Positions 28,320-37,591 of a stretch of DNA of 64,000 bases are shown one piece after another. Origin of the DNA: Litoreibacter meonggei (GTDB taxonomy: Bacteria > Pseudomonadota > Alphaproteobacteria > Rhodobacterales > Rhodobacteraceae); assembly GCF_003663885.1 (NCBI RefSeq), contig NZ_RCCE01000001.1, forward strand, positions 558,001 to 622,000, read 5' to 3'. The notes under the pieces were generated by a model. It was not told where the DNA came from and did not search any database. It saw only the letters and a program-made list of their open reading frames with translations. Both the position numbers and the translations under genes were made by a program. Numbering within the stretch: position 1 is the stretch's first letter; the number at the start of each line of letters is the position of its first letter.

Positions 28320-28991
28320 TTAATCACCCGTAATTTCGGCTAAAACGTCACGCGCTAGCCCTTTGCCGATAGGCCGTTTTTCGGCCAAGGCGCGGGCGTC
28401 CACGGTCTCCACAAACCCGCGCACAGCGTCAAAGCTTCGTGGCAGGCGCGGCATCACGTAGTTCAGCAAATCGGGTTTAATTGCGATCTGCCTGTCGGAA
28501 AACATCTTCATCACCAGTGCCATCAACAATGCGTCATCCAGCGCTTCCAAGGTTGCGATGGACGTCCCTTCCATCCGGCTTTTGAGGTCAGGCAACGCGA
28601 AACTCATACGCGCAGGTGCGGTGGCAGAGGTTACAAGCAACGGATGCCCCCCTTCCTGCATAAGGTTATGCAGATGGAACGCTTGCGTTTCTGCCGAACG
28701 ATCGCCGCAAATCAGGTGCAAATCCTCAACCACCAACGGGCCATTCGCCAACGCGGCCGGATCATCCAGCACATCAGCCGACATAACCCGCGCGCCTGTT
28801 TCATGCGCCCAAACCATCGCCAGATGAGTTTTTCCGGATCCCGACGGACCAACCAGAACCAGTTTTCTCAACGGCCAGTTGGTCCAATTCTCAACAGCAG
28901 CCACAGCCAGTGCGTTCGCATCGGACACGAAATAGTCCTCGCGCCCCAACGCCTCCTTGGCGGGTAGGGAAAATGCCAATTGTTCCGACAT
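28320..28991 (-). CDS. hda: DnaA-related regulatory ATPase Hda
   Basis: AAA+ protein of 223 residues that, with the loaded sliding clamp, promotes hydrolysis of DnaA-bound ATP to limit re-initiation. The start at 28991 gives the N-terminal clamp-binding segment SEQLAFSLP. Walker A is VGPSGSGKTHLA and Walker B LVVEDLHLI. The DnaA domain IV (DNA binding) is absent, as expected for Hda. The perM-hda-ppk order is typical of alphaproteobacteria (HdaA). A longer upstream frame overlaps perM and is rejected. Confidence 0.92.
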   Translation of the reverse strand: MSEQLAFSLPAKEALGREDYFVSDANALAVAAVENWTNWPLRKLVLVGPSGSGKTHLAMVWAHETGARVMSADVLDDPAALANGPLVVEDLHLICGDRSAETQAFHLHNLMQEGGHPLLVTSATAPARMSFALPDLKSRMEGTSIATLEALDDALLMALVMKMFSDRQIAIKPDLLNYVMPRLPRSFDAVRGFVETVDARALAEKRPIGKGLARDVLAEITGD

Positions 28992-28995
28992 AAGT

Positions 28996-30075
28996 TTATG
29001 CAGTGCCTTCCGGGTCGTCGTCGCTGTCCAGCCCACTATAGAGACGGCTGGTGCGGTATTGTTCAGTCCCAAAGCGGGCCACCACACCCAGCGACGCGGC
29101 CACGGGAACCGCGACCAGCATGCCCACAAAGCCGAACAATGTGCCAAAAACAGACAGTGCAAACATCAACCAGACGGGGTGTAACCCGACGCTTTCGCCG
29201 ACCAGTTTCGGGGTCAAAACATTGCCTTCAAGGAACTGCCCAGCTACGAACACTGCCGCCACTGCGCCGATCATCGCAGGCTCGCCCCAGAACTGGAACA
29301 GGGCCAAACCTACCGCCAGCACCCCGCCAATCACTGCGCCGATATACGGGATGAACGAAATCAGCCCGGCAATGAACCCGACAACAAGTCCAAATTGCAG
29401 ACCAACCAGCATCAATCCCACGGCGTAAAACACACCAAGAATAGCGCAAACCGTCAGCTGGCCGCGCACAAAGCTGGCAAGGGTAAGGTCGATCTCGGCC
29501 GCAATCTTACGGATTTGCGGCGCATGATCACGTGGCAGGAAGGTATCAATCTTGGCCACGAGATTGTCCCAATCCAGCAGCATGTAGAACGCCACAACAG
29601 GCACCACGACGATAAACACAACGGCGTTGATGACGCCAAGCGCTGAGGAGAACACGCTTTGGGCAAACTCCCCTCCGCGTTCCTGAATAGTCGCCCCGAT
29701 GGACGACAACGACTGGCGCAGGGTCGAGTTTGCATCGCCCAATTCAGGGAACCGCTCCGACAGGAAGTCACGCAAGCGCGCGAATAAATCCGGGGCGCTT
29801 TCAAACAGTCCAGCCGCTTGGCTGACAATCATCGGGATGATCAAAACCGCCATCAAGATGAACACAAAAATTGCAATTAAACTAATGATCGTGGTCGCTA
29901 CGACACGGCTCGCCCCCATGCGCTCCAGCCGGTCGGCCAACGGGTCCAACCCGTAGGCAATCGCCCCACCCACAATAAACGGCAGCATGACGTCGCCCAG
30001 ATACCACAATGCCAGCAGGAACGCCGCTGTGGCGATGCCCCAATATTTCGCCTGATCGCGGACCGGTAGCGCCAT
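28996..30075 (-). CDS. AI-2E family transporter (PerM-like permease)
   Basis: Membrane protein of 359 residues with about seven or eight helices in the AI-2E/PerM layout. There is an N-terminal helix pair, a soluble loop (residues ~75-140), then the conserved GLISFIPYIGAVIGGVLAVGLAL and LVGESVGLHPVWLMFALSVFG segments. Family members have been linked to autoinducer-2 export or Na+/H+ exchange; the substrate is unproven. It ends four bases before hda, so the two are in one operon. Confidence 0.9.
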   Translation of the reverse strand: MALPVRDQAKYWGIATAAFLLALWYLGDVMLPFIVGGAIAYGLDPLADRLERMGASRVVATTIISLIAIFVFILMAVLIIPMIVSQAAGLFESAPDLFARLRDFLSERFPELGDANSTLRQSLSSIGATIQERGGEFAQSVFSSALGVINAVVFIVVVPVVAFYMLLDWDNLVAKIDTFLPRDHAPQIRKIAAEIDLTLASFVRGQLTVCAILGVFYAVGLMLVGLQFGLVVGFIAGLISFIPYIGAVIGGVLAVGLALFQFWGEPAMIGAVAAVFVAGQFLEGNVLTPKLVGESVGLHPVWLMFALSVFGTLFGFVGMLVAVPVAASLGVVARFGTEQYRTSRLYSGLDSDDDPEGTA

Positions 30076-30185
30076 AGAATTCTCTCTTTCAGGCTCAGAT
30101 GTGACCTATGGAGAGGCCGGTTTCAAGGCTTCCGACATCATTTTCCGTGACGTGATCACGACCATTGAGACTTTGACGGCCCCTG

Positions 30186-30701
30186 TCAGAACGCTACGAC
30201 ATTAAATCGCCCCTCCTGATACCCCAGAACCAGCGCAAATACCAAAAGTGTGATGGTAGGGTAAAACCCTGCAGCAAAACCGAATGCCCGCAGAGATGGA
30301 GAGACGTGGTAACCGACCCAAAACAACAGCCGTGTTGCGGCAAAAGACAGCCCCAAAAGTAGGACAGGGCCCGCCCCCAGTGCCATACCGATAAAGGGCC
30401 AAAGCGCAATGCTAAGCACGGTTTGCTCGATAGAGTTATGCAGTACTCTTTGATCGATCTCGGCGACGGACCCAGCCTGATAGGGATCTCCGTCGATGGT
30501 TTGATCATCAAAGAACCGCCGTTGGGCCAAACGACCAATCATCAAGAGCAGCACAATGCCAGCTGGCAGAAGCCCCAAAGCCAGCGCGTCGGCCAGCGGC
30601 ATTTGCACCTGTCGCGAGGCCGCCCGCGCCAACGGTATCACCGCCAGCGCCCAAACAGCGCCGGCACCCATCCCCATCAGGATGAGCGCCCGCTTTCCCA
30701 T
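30186..30701 (-). CDS. MAPEG family membrane protein
   Basis: Protein of 171 residues with four membrane helices. The loop before helix two contains EIDQRVLHNSIEQTVLSI, matching the R-x3-N-x2-E signature of MAPEG proteins (membrane-associated glutathione/eicosanoid metabolism). The ATG at 30701 overlaps the scpA stop by one base (TGATG); a TTG one codon upstream also overlaps. So it is translated after methylmalonyl-CoA mutase. Glutathione-transferase activity is a family expectation only. Confidence 0.8.
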   Translation of the reverse strand: MGKRALILMGMGAGAVWALAVIPLARAASRQVQMPLADALALGLLPAGIVLLLMIGRLAQRRFFDDQTIDGDPYQAGSVAEIDQRVLHNSIEQTVLSIALWPFIGMALGAGPVLLLGLSFAATRLLFWVGYHVSPSLRAFGFAAGFYPTITLLVFALVLGYQEGRFNVVAF

Positions 30702-32833
30702 CAATCGCGCGCCTTGCGGATCAGCGCGAGGATATCCTTCGCTGCCTCCGGGATATTTGTCCCCGGCCCGAAGATCGCTTTCACGCCAGCTTTGTAGAGG
30801 AAGTCATAGTCTTGCTGAGGGATTACCCCGCCGCAAATCACCAGAATGTCCCCGGCACCTGCCGCGTTCAGCGCCTCCACCAGTTTCGGGGCCAATGTCT
30901 TGTGCCCCGCCGCCTGAGAACTGATGCCGATGACATGCACGTCATTGTCCACCGCGTCCTGTGCAGCTTCTTCCGGCGTCTGGAACAATGGCCCCACATC
31001 GACGTCGAAGCCAATATCGGCAAAGGCCGTCGCGATCACTTTTGCCCCGCGGTCATGTCCGTCCTGACCCATTTTCACGACCAACATGCGCGGACGACGA
31101 CCTTCTTCCTCGGCAAAGTCCTCGACATCTTTCTGGATAGCCGCGAAGCCTGCGTCGCCCTCATAGGCTGCGCCATACACGCCCGCCAAAGTCTTCACCT
31201 CCGCGCGGTGGCGGCCAAACGCTTTTTCCATAGCCATGCTGATTTCTCCCACAGTTGCGCGTGCCCGCGCGGCATCCACCGCCAGCGCCAGAAGGTTTCC
31301 TTCACCGGATTTTGCGCCCTCTTCCAACGCCGCCAAGGCCGCATCGCAGGCCGCTTGGTCCCGCGACGCTTTGATCTTATCAAGCCGCTCGATCTGGCTC
31401 AGCCGCACCGCGACGTTGTCCACATCCAGAATGTCGATCGGGTCTTCCTTGTCCAAACGGAACTTGTTGACCCCGACGATCACTTCCTCGCCACGGTCCA
31501 CCTGCGCCTGACGCAGAGCCGCCGCTTCCTCGATACGCAGCTTGGGCATGCCGGAGGCCACGGCCTTGGTCATGCCGCCCATTTCCTCGATCTCTTCGAT
31601 GATTTTCCACGCCTCGTCCGCCAGATCAGAGGTCAGTTTTTCAACATAGAAAGACCCTGCCAATGGATCGACGACCTTGGTGACCTTGGTTTCGTTCTGC
31701 AAGATCAGTTGCGTGTTGCGCGCAATCCGCGAGGAAAACGCGGTGGGCAACGCGATGGCCTCGTCAAACGAGTTTGTGTGTAGCGACTGAGTCCCGCCCA
31801 ACACCGCTGACATGGCCTCATAGGCCGTGCGCACGATGTTGTTGTAGGGGTCTTGTTCCTGCAACGACACACCAGAGGTCTGGCAATGCGTTCGCAGCAT
31901 CATGGAACCCTCTTTCTTGGGGTTAAACTCGCTCATGATCTTGTGCCACAGGAACCGCGCCGCGCGCAGCTTGGCGGCTTCCATGAAGAAGTTCATCCCA
32001 ATGGCAAAGAAGAACGACAGCCGCCCCGCAAACGCATCCACGTCCATGCCGTTAGCAATCGCTGCGCGCACATATTCGCGCCCGTCGGCCAGCGTGAATG
32101 CCAGCTCCTGCACCAAATTCGCGCCCGCTTCCTGCATGTGGTAGCCGGAAATCGAGATCGAGTTGAATTTCGGCATATCCGACGCGGTAAACGCGATGAT
32201 ATCCGACACGATCCGCATGGAGGGCTCCGGCGGGTAGATGTAGGTGTTGCGCACCATGAATTCTTTGAGAATGTCGTTCTGGATGGTGCCGGACAACACC
32301 GCGCGGTCATGGCCCTGCTCTTCACCAGCGACGATAAACGAGGCCAGCACAGGGATCACCGCGCCGTTCATGGTCATCGACACCGACACTTTGTCCAGCG
32401 GGATGCCGTCGAACAGGATCTTCATATCCTCGACGCTGTCAATCGCCACGCCGGCCTTGCCCACATCGCCCTCTACACGCGCGTGGTCGCTGTCATAGCC
32501 GCGGTGCGTCGCCAGATCGAACGCGACCGACACCCCTTGCTGCCCTGCATCCAAAGCCTTGCGGTAGAACGCGTTAGACTCTTCGGCGGTCGAGAACCCC
32601 GCATATTGCCGGATCGTCCAAGGACGCCCCGTATACATGGTCGAGCGCGGGCCACGGGTAAATGGCCCCTCTCCCGGCATGGAGCCCATATGCTCTAGAC
32701 CCGCCGCGTCCTCCTCGGTGTAAACCGGCTGGATCGCGATCCCTTCAGGGCTGTCCCATGTCAATTCGTTCAGTGGGCGGCCGCGCAGCTCTTTTTCAGC
32801 GCGCGCTTCCCACGCTTCTTTCTTCTCGGTCAT
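30701..32833 (-). CDS. scpA: Methylmalonyl-CoA mutase
   Basis: Adenosylcobalamin-dependent isomerase converting (R)-methylmalonyl-CoA to succinyl-CoA, the final step of propionyl-CoA assimilation. The 710-residue single-chain enzyme has the TIM-barrel catalytic region ([33 protein letters not shown]). The C-terminal B12-binding domain has [20 protein letters not shown], where the His is the lower axial ligand, followed by [12 protein letters not shown]. Length matches bacterial alpha-type mutases. Its 5' end overlaps the sulfotransferase-like gene by 38 bases. The carboxylase genes pccA and pccB lie upstream. Confidence 0.97.
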   Translation of the reverse strand: MTEKKEAWEARAEKELRGRPLNELTWDSPEGIAIQPVYTEEDAAGLEHMGSMPGEGPFTRGPRSTMYTGRPWTIRQYAGFSTAEESNAFYRKALDAGQQGVSVAFDLATHRGYDSDHARVEGDVGKAGVAIDSVEDMKILFDGIPLDKVSVSMTMNGAVIPVLASFIVAGEEQGHDRAVLSGTIQNDILKEFMVRNTYIYPPEPSMRIVSDIIAFTASDMPKFNSISISGYHMQEAGANLVQELAFTLADGREYVRAAIANGMDVDAFAGRLSFFFAIGMNFFMEAAKLRAARFLWHKIMSEFNPKKEGSMMLRTHCQTSGVSLQEQDPYNNIVRTAYEAMSAVLGGTQSLHTNSFDEAIALPTAFSSRIARNTQLILQNETKVTKVVDPLAGSFYVEKLTSDLADEAWKIIEEIEEMGGMTKAVASGMPKLRIEEAAALRQAQVDRGEEVIVGVNKFRLDKEDPIDILDVDNVAVRLSQIERLDKIKASRDQAACDAALAALEEGAKSGEGNLLALAVDAARARATVGEISMAMEKAFGRHRAEVKTLAGVYGAAYEGDAGFAAIQKDVEDFAEEEGRRPRMLVVKMGQDGHDRGAKVIATAFADIGFDVDVGPLFQTPEEAAQDAVDNDVHVIGISSQAAGHKTLAPKLVEALNAAGAGDILVICGGVIPQQDYDFLYKAGVKAIFGPGTNIPEAAKDILALIRKARD

Positions 32834-33746
32834 GGTGGCTTCCTTCTGTCATGTCTGCCCCGCAGAATGTATCTTCGGTCGGGTCGAGGTAGGTCACACG
32901 CGGCCCCGCTCCGGCCTTTAGCCAAGCGATGTCCGCGCGGTAATCTTCTTGCAGCTTCCAAATCTGTTCACTGTCAAACGGCATGTAGCGGGCGCCATGC
33001 CGTGCTGTAGCCAGCCGCAAGGCGCCATCCAGATCACCGCGTTCCGCAGCAATCTTCGCGAGCGCTGCTGCTGGCGCAGAGGCGTTGGATTTATACGGCT
33101 TTGCCATTGGTCCAAGTGCCACAGGCCGACCGGCAAGTGCGGCAACCAGCGGGGCTGGATTAGCGACCCAGCCTTCAAACGGCCAGACCACAAGCTGTGC
33201 CATGGGGAAGACGTCGCCAATATCGGCAATCACATCGTGCCAGCGACGTGGTTGGGTGGCCAGCCGGTCCAAATCGGCGGCAGACGGCAAAGCCGCCCCT
33301 GCCTTCACCCTGAACGCCAGCTGCGAGGCCCAATGCAGATCATAGGCACGGATAGCGATACCGATGCGCAAACCACGCCCCTCAAATGCGGGGCTAACCC
33401 GTTCAAGACGACCCGAAAGCTGACCATAAAGACGCACCGCCTCCAAGTTCTGCGCCATGGTGCCGATAAGGTTTTCTTCGCTCAGGATAAGCTGCTGGAC
33501 ACCCGCATGCTCCAGCCGCGTGAATTCCATGCGCAACCGCCCGCAGGAGCGTTGTCCAAGCTGTGTATCGCGCGTGCTCAGATGATGCGGGTTCTTCACA
33601 AGCCCTGCCAGCAGGCCACCACGGGTGCGCTCCGGCCCCCAATAGGCAAGTCCGGCACGCCGCAGCGCGGGCCGCTGGCCGTTCAGCATGACCTGAAAAC
33701 CGGTCGATCCGGTCCGATGCGCCCCAAGATGCAGGCAAATATCCAC
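32796..33746 (-). CDS. Sulfotransferase-like protein, function unknown
   Basis: About 316 residues from a GTG at 33746 with GGGG eight bases upstream. The N-terminal [20 protein letters not shown] resembles the 5'-phosphosulfate-binding loop of PAPS-dependent sulfotransferases (HxGxxKTGSTxxQ style, here with Arg in place of Lys). Later parts ([24 protein letters not shown]) also fit that superfamily loosely. It could equally be a degenerate or glycan-modifying relative. The reading frame runs 38 bases into scpA, so the two are probably co-transcribed. A longer upstream ATG frame is antisense to the DUF4174 gene and rejected. Confidence 0.65.
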   Translation of the reverse strand: MDICLHLGAHRTGSTGFQVMLNGQRPALRRAGLAYWGPERTRGGLLAGLVKNPHHLSTRDTQLGQRSCGRLRMEFTRLEHAGVQQLILSEENLIGTMAQNLEAVRLYGQLSGRLERVSPAFEGRGLRIGIAIRAYDLHWASQLAFRVKAGAALPSAADLDRLATQPRRWHDVIADIGDVFPMAQLVVWPFEGWVANPAPLVAALAGRPVALGPMAKPYKSNASAPAAALAKIAAERGDLDGALRLATARHGARYMPFDSEQIWKLQEDYRADIAWLKAGAGPRVTYLDPTEDTFCGADMTEGSHHDREERSVGSAR

Positions 33747-33883
33747 AACAAACGCCCCTGTAGCACCTGTCGCCCTGTGCGACCGACTGGAGCGTTTGTT
33801 GTCAGCCCAAAGGCTGACCATTGGCTTAACACGCAAGGCTGGCGCATTTGTGCGCAAGCGCACCATTCCATTCCCGAAATTGC

Positions 33884-33898
33884 CCCCTATATTAGGGG
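33884..33898 (+). promoter_or_regulatory. Dyad over a TATATT -10-like box before the DUF4174 gene
   Basis: Inverted repeat CCCCTA-TAT-TAGGGG centred on TATATT (33888-33893), 15 bases before the DUF4174 ATG. The position suits a -10 element under an operator. A matching -35 is poor. Confidence 0.35.
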
Positions 33899-33912
33899 CA
33901 GAGGGAGCCTTC

Positions 33913-34389
33913 ATGAAACACGCTATCTTATTTGTTTTATCTGCATTTTTTGCCACCCAGACCTTGGCCGCAGGGTTGCCCGAAAACGTGTTGGACGACC
34001 CCACCGCAATCGGCCCATATGATGCAGTTGAGGCGAATTTGAGCGATTTTCTCTGGCTCAGACGCGCCGTTGTGGTGTTTGCCGACACCCCAGCCGATCC
34101 GCGCTTCACCCGCCAGATCGAGCTTTTGGAGGCGCGACCGGACCCCCTGATTGACCGCGATGTGGTGATCTTGATCGACTCAGACCCTAAAAACCCGTCC
34201 GAAATTCGCAACACACTGCGTCCGCGCGGGTTCATGATGGTGCTAATCGGCAAAGACGGCGAAGTGGAACTGCGCAAGCCGTCCCCGTGGGATGTGCGCG
34301 AAATCACCCGCGCCATCGACAAAATGCCACTGCGCTTGCAGGAACTCCGCGACAGACGGGCGGCGCAAGACGCCGAATTGAACGATTGA
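33913..34389 (+). CDS. DUF4174 domain-containing exported protein
   Basis: 158-residue protein starting at the ATG at 33913 (GAGGGAG upstream) with a signal peptide MKHAILFVLSAFFATQTLAAG. The mature part has FLWLRRAVVVFADTPADPRFTRQIELL and GFMMVLIGKDGEVELRKPSPWDVREITRAIDKMP, a thioredoxin-like DUF4174 pattern without a CxxC. Probably periplasmic; role unknown. It is divergent from the sulfotransferase-like gene. Confidence 0.82.
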   Translation: MKHAILFVLSAFFATQTLAAGLPENVLDDPTAIGPYDAVEANLSDFLWLRRAVVVFADTPADPRFTRQIELLEARPDPLIDRDVVILIDSDPKNPSEIRNTLRPRGFMMVLIGKDGEVELRKPSPWDVREITRAIDKMPLRLQELRDRRAAQDAELND

Positions 34390-34401
34390 GCGCCTGCTTC
34401 A

Positions 34402-34430
34402 TTGCGCATTAACGCAAAGGTACCTATATT
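34402..34430 (+). promoter_or_regulatory. Candidate promoter of the 21-codon ORF
   Basis: TTGCGC (34402-34407), a 17-base spacer, and TATATT (34425-34430). The -35 sits in the inverted repeat TTGCG-CATTAA-CGCAA. Predicted start near 34437 would give a leader of about 44 bases. Confidence 0.4.
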
Positions 34431-34480
34431 AGTCGCAGGAACGGCATTCTGCCCGACCGTAGACCCAAGAGGTGAGTGAT

Positions 34481-34546
34481 ATGTCCAAGACGCCAAAATC
34501 TCCTCCCCCTATGACTGGTCAGACGGGTCCGCGACCCGGCTACTAG
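34481..34546 (+). CDS. Putative 21-residue peptide
   Basis: A short frame of 21 codons, rich in Pro, Lys and Thr and ending in GPRPGY, begins with ATG seven or so bases after AGAGGTGAG, a good ribosome-binding sequence, and lies behind a plausible promoter. Its end is antisense to the last codons of the minus-strand gene at 34509-35087. No family is recognised. It could be a real small protein, a leader peptide, or chance. Confidence 0.35.
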   Translation: MSKTPKSPPPMTGQTGPRPGY

Positions 34547-35087
34547 GGTTAGGTTCACGGCCCGTGCTGACGCGTAACGCGCGCAGGGCCGTTTCTCCAC
34601 GTGCCAATGCTTCCTGCTTTAGGGCGATGTAGTCGGTATACATGCCGATGCGCTGCACTTGGTCCATTTCGCGAAACAAATCGGAGCGCAAGTCGTCAAT
34701 GATCGCATCCACCGCGAACACCTGATTGTAATAGCCTACGACCGGCTGGATAACCTCCTCCGGCAGAAGATGAATTTCTGCGACAAGCGCCGAAAACACC
34801 GTATCGTTACGCTCGCTGGGCACCACGGGCGTGTAGCTGTCGTCATCTTCCATGGCCCCGACAATGCGCTGCCATGTGGCGGTCAGGTCAAACTGCTTCA
34901 ACGTCACCACGTAGTGGTCGATCTCCGCAATCAACGCGGTCTGCACATCCTGCATCTTCTCCAGACGCCGCCGCCGTTCCCGCAAGCGGTTGCGATGGCC
35001 GTTATAGACCCACCCCACCGCCAAGAAGAGCCCGCCGACAATTGCCTGCTGCACTCTTGGGTCGATGATGTTGTCGAAAACGGCCAT
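34509..35087 (-). CDS. Membrane-anchored hypothetical protein
   Basis: Protein of 192 residues, unrecognised. One hydrophobic segment near the N-terminus (QQAIVGGLFLAVGWVY) is followed by a strongly basic stretch (NGHRNRLRERRRRLEKMQ), fitting a single-pass anchor with a cytosolic helical domain. The C-terminal tail (REPNPSSRVADPSDQS) looks disordered. It starts six bases after pccA, so it belongs to the same transcript. Confidence 0.75.
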   Translation of the reverse strand: MAVFDNIIDPRVQQAIVGGLFLAVGWVYNGHRNRLRERRRRLEKMQDVQTALIAEIDHYVVTLKQFDLTATWQRIVGAMEDDDSYTPVVPSERNDTVFSALVAEIHLLPEEVIQPVVGYYNQVFAVDAIIDDLRSDLFREMDQVQRIGMYTDYIALKQEALARGETALRALRVSTGREPNPSSRVADPSDQS

Positions 35088-35093
35088 CGCGGA

Positions 35094-37094
35094 TTATTCG
35101 AACTCCATGATGATGTCGTCCACGGCCAGATTGTCGCCGGCGGACGCGTTGATCTTGGACACCTTGCCCTTACGCTCCGCACGCAGGATGTTTTCCATTT
35201 TCATCGCCTCGACAGTGCATAGCGCTTGGCCTTCCTGCACCTCGTCACCGACTTCCACGTCCACTTTGACGATCAAACCCGGCATCGGGCAGAGCAGCAG
35301 CTTGGAAGTATCAGGCGGCGTTTTCTCAAGCATCAAGGATGCCAGTTCAGCCTGACGCGGCGTGCGCACATGCACTTTCAGGTCCGCGCCACGGTGGCGC
35401 ATCCGGAACCCGCCGGAGATCTTTTCGACCTTCAGCACCAGCTTCTCGCCATCGACCTTCAGCTTGGCAAGGCTGTCGCCCGGCGTCCAATCCGAGGAGA
35501 CACGTTGCTTGGTGCCGTCGGCGTGCTTCACGGTCGCGCCCTTTTTGTCGGCCTTGATCTTCACCTCAAAGTGCTCGCCTTGCAGGGTCACGACCCAATC
35601 CTTTCCCACCTTGCGGCGGTGGTTGTCCATGGTGCCGGAAATTCGCGCGCGGCGGATTTCGGCAACGCGGTGCATAGCCGCCGCCGAGGACGCGATGCGT
35701 GCCAAGGTCTCTTTCGGCAGCTCTACTCCCGTGAAGCCCTCAGGGTATTCTTCCTCGATAAACGCGGTGGTGATGTCGCCGGACACAAACTTCGGATGAT
35801 CCATAACAGCGGCGCAGAACGGCAGGTTGTGGCCAATGCCTTCCACTTCGAAACTATCCAGCGCTACGCGCATGTGCTCGATGGCCTCTGCGCGGGTTGG
35901 CCCCCAAGAACACAGCTTGGCGATCATCGGGTCGTAATACATCGAAATCTCGCCGCCCTCATAAACGCCCGTATCATTGCGCACGGCGCGCTTGTCATTG
36001 TGCTTCTCAGCCGGTGGGCGGTAGCGGGTCAGGCGGCCAATCGACGGCAGGAAGCCGCGATACGGGTCTTCCGCATAAAGCCGTGATTCCATCGCCCAGC
36101 CGTTCAGCTTTACGTCCTTTTGCTTCAGCTTCAGTTTTTCACCATAAGCCACGCGGATCATCTGCTCGACCAAGTCCACGCCTGTGATCAACTCGGTCAC
36201 AGGATGTTCCACCTGCAAACGGGTGTTCATCTCAAGGAAGTAGAAATTGCGGTCACCATCGACAATGAACTCCACCGTACCGGCAGAGGTATAGCCAACC
36301 GCCTGCGCCAATGCACATGACTGCTCGCCCATAGCTTTGCGGGTCGCCTCGTCCAGAAACGGCGACGGCGCCTCCTCGATCACCTTTTGCTGGCGTCGCT
36401 GGATCGAGCATTCCCGCTCGCCCAGATAGATGCAGTTGCCATGCGCGTCAGCCAAAACCTGAATTTCGATGTGGCGCGGCTGGGTGACGAACTTCTCGAT
36501 GAAAATGCGATCATCACCGAAGGAATTCGCGGCTTCGTTCTTCGATGACTGGAACCCTTCACGGGCCTCGTCATCATTCCACGCAATCCGCATTCCCTTG
36601 CCGCCACCACCAGCGGAGGCTTTGATCATCACTGGATAGCCGATTTCCTTGGAAATCTTCACCGCTTCTTCAGCATCCTCGATCAGCCCCATATGGCCCG
36701 GAACCGTGGACACGTTGGCCTCTTGGGCGATCTTCTTGGAGGTAATTTTGTCCCCCATTTTCTCGATCGCGCCAACAGGTGGCCCGATGAAGGCGACGCC
36801 AGCGGCTTCCAGTGCTTCCGCAAACTTGGAGTTTTCCGACAAGAACCCGTAACCCGGATGCACGGCCTCTGCCCCAGTCTCCTTGATCGCCGCCATCACT
36901 TTGTCGATTACGATGTAGGACTGATTAGCTGGGGGTGGCCCGATATGCACCGCCTCATCCGCCATCTGCACATGCATCGCCTGCGCGTCGGCATCAGAAT
37001 AAATCGCTACCGTTTTGATGCCCATCTTGCGGGCGGTCTTGATGACACGGCAGGCGATTTCACCACGGTTGGCGATCAGGATTTTCTTGAACAT
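35094..37094 (-). CDS. pccA: Propionyl-CoA carboxylase alpha subunit (biotin carboxylase + BCCP)
   Basis: Biotin-dependent subunit that makes carboxybiotin for conversion of propionyl-CoA to (S)-methylmalonyl-CoA. The 666-residue protein starts MFKKILIANRGEIACRVIK (ATG at 37094). It shows the biotin carboxylase N-domain, an ATP-grasp domain (KASAGGGGKGMRIAW, EMNTRLQVEHPVTE), the C-domain, a BT linker region, and a C-terminal biotinyl domain with VEAMKMENILRAE near residue 632. Acetyl-CoA or methylcrotonyl-CoA carboxylase subunits look alike, but the mutase and pccB nearby favour propionyl-CoA. Upstream open frame ignored. Confidence 0.93.
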   Translation of the reverse strand: MFKKILIANRGEIACRVIKTARKMGIKTVAIYSDADAQAMHVQMADEAVHIGPPPANQSYIVIDKVMAAIKETGAEAVHPGYGFLSENSKFAEALEAAGVAFIGPPVGAIEKMGDKITSKKIAQEANVSTVPGHMGLIEDAEEAVKISKEIGYPVMIKASAGGGGKGMRIAWNDDEAREGFQSSKNEAANSFGDDRIFIEKFVTQPRHIEIQVLADAHGNCIYLGERECSIQRRQQKVIEEAPSPFLDEATRKAMGEQSCALAQAVGYTSAGTVEFIVDGDRNFYFLEMNTRLQVEHPVTELITGVDLVEQMIRVAYGEKLKLKQKDVKLNGWAMESRLYAEDPYRGFLPSIGRLTRYRPPAEKHNDKRAVRNDTGVYEGGEISMYYDPMIAKLCSWGPTRAEAIEHMRVALDSFEVEGIGHNLPFCAAVMDHPKFVSGDITTAFIEEEYPEGFTGVELPKETLARIASSAAAMHRVAEIRRARISGTMDNHRRKVGKDWVVTLQGEHFEVKIKADKKGATVKHADGTKQRVSSDWTPGDSLAKLKVDGEKLVLKVEKISGGFRMRHRGADLKVHVRTPRQAELASLMLEKTPPDTSKLLLCPMPGLIVKVDVEVGDEVQEGQALCTVEAMKMENILRAERKGKVSKINASAGDNLAVDDIIMEFE

Positions 37095-37142
37095 TAGGTC
37101 AGGTCCCCTCTTGCCCAGCCCATCGGCCGGGGGTCTTGCATC

Positions 37143-37178
37143 AAAAAAGGCCGGGGCGCGCATCTGCGCGTCCCGGCC
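37143..37178 (-). terminator. Rho-independent terminator after the glycine-rich lipoprotein gene
   Basis: On the minus strand, GGCCGGG (from 37178) pairs with CCCGGCC (to 37149) around a GC-rich inner stem, followed by TTTTTT. It ends transcription of the lipoprotein gene 31 bases after its stop and isolates it from pccA. Confidence 0.9.
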
Positions 37179-37208
37179 CTGTTGGTCTGGTTAATGGTTG
37201 TCTGGTTG

Positions 37209-37409
37209 TTACTTGCAGATGCCTGCGTCGTCGCAGAACACGCCTGCCGCGCCACCAAGGACAGCACCCGTAACGACGTTGCCACCTGTGGCCGAGGCAA
37301 CGGCTGCGCCTGCGCCTGCCCCAACAAGGCCGCGTTCGGCGTCGGAATCACAGGCTGACAGCGCAAAGGCTGCCGCAAAAAGAGTCGAGATGAGGAATGT
37401 CTTACGCAT
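37209..37409 (-). CDS. Small glycine-zipper lipoprotein
   Basis: 66-residue protein from the ATG at 37409 (GGAG upstream; an earlier ATG adds unlikely residues). The signal peptide ends in the lipobox ALSAC, so Cys near residue 19 should be lipidated. The mature part is a glycine zipper (GLVGAGAGAAVASATGG, then GAVLGGAAGVFC) ending in a short Cys-containing tail. Similar small lipoproteins are frequent in Rhodobacterales and are thought to sit in the outer membrane; function unknown. It has its own terminator. Confidence 0.82.
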   Translation of the reverse strand: MRKTFLISTLFAAAFALSACDSDAERGLVGAGAGAAVASATGGNVVTGAVLGGAAGVFCDDAGICK

Positions 37410-37456
37410 TGGAATTCTCCTTGATTGCTCTTGGAGACCCAACACCCGAATGCGCG

Positions 37457-37477
37457 AGAAAGTTTCAAAAACTTTCT
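37457..37477. promoter_or_regulatory. Perfect 9+9 palindrome upstream of the small lipoprotein gene
   Basis: AGAAAGTTT-CAA-AAACTTTCT, 48 bases before the lipoprotein ATG. No long T-run follows on either strand, so an operator is more likely than a terminator. Confidence 0.4.
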
Positions 37478-37556
37478 AGAACGCTGAATTTGGCGGAATT
37501 CTGCGCGAACCGCAGGGGAAGCATCGGCACTTTGCCGCCCGCGCCCGCCCGCACAG

Positions 37557-37591
37557 AAAAAAAGAGGTCTGCCCAAACGAGCAGACCTCTT
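37557..37591 (-). terminator. Strong intrinsic terminator
   Basis: Eleven perfect base pairs (AAGAGGTCTGC with GCAGACCTCTT), an eight-base loop and a T-run on the minus strand. It is about 175 bases beyond the stop of the 119-residue gene. Confidence 0.85.

Noticed and set aside
30151-30160. CGTGATCACG palindrome upstream of the AI-2E permease
   Set aside because: A ten-base palindrome is expected by chance several times in a window of this size; no supporting promoter element found.
33747-34496. Extension of the sulfotransferase-like frame to an ATG at 34496
   Set aside because: It is antisense to the DUF4174 gene, which has its own signal peptide and ribosome-binding site.
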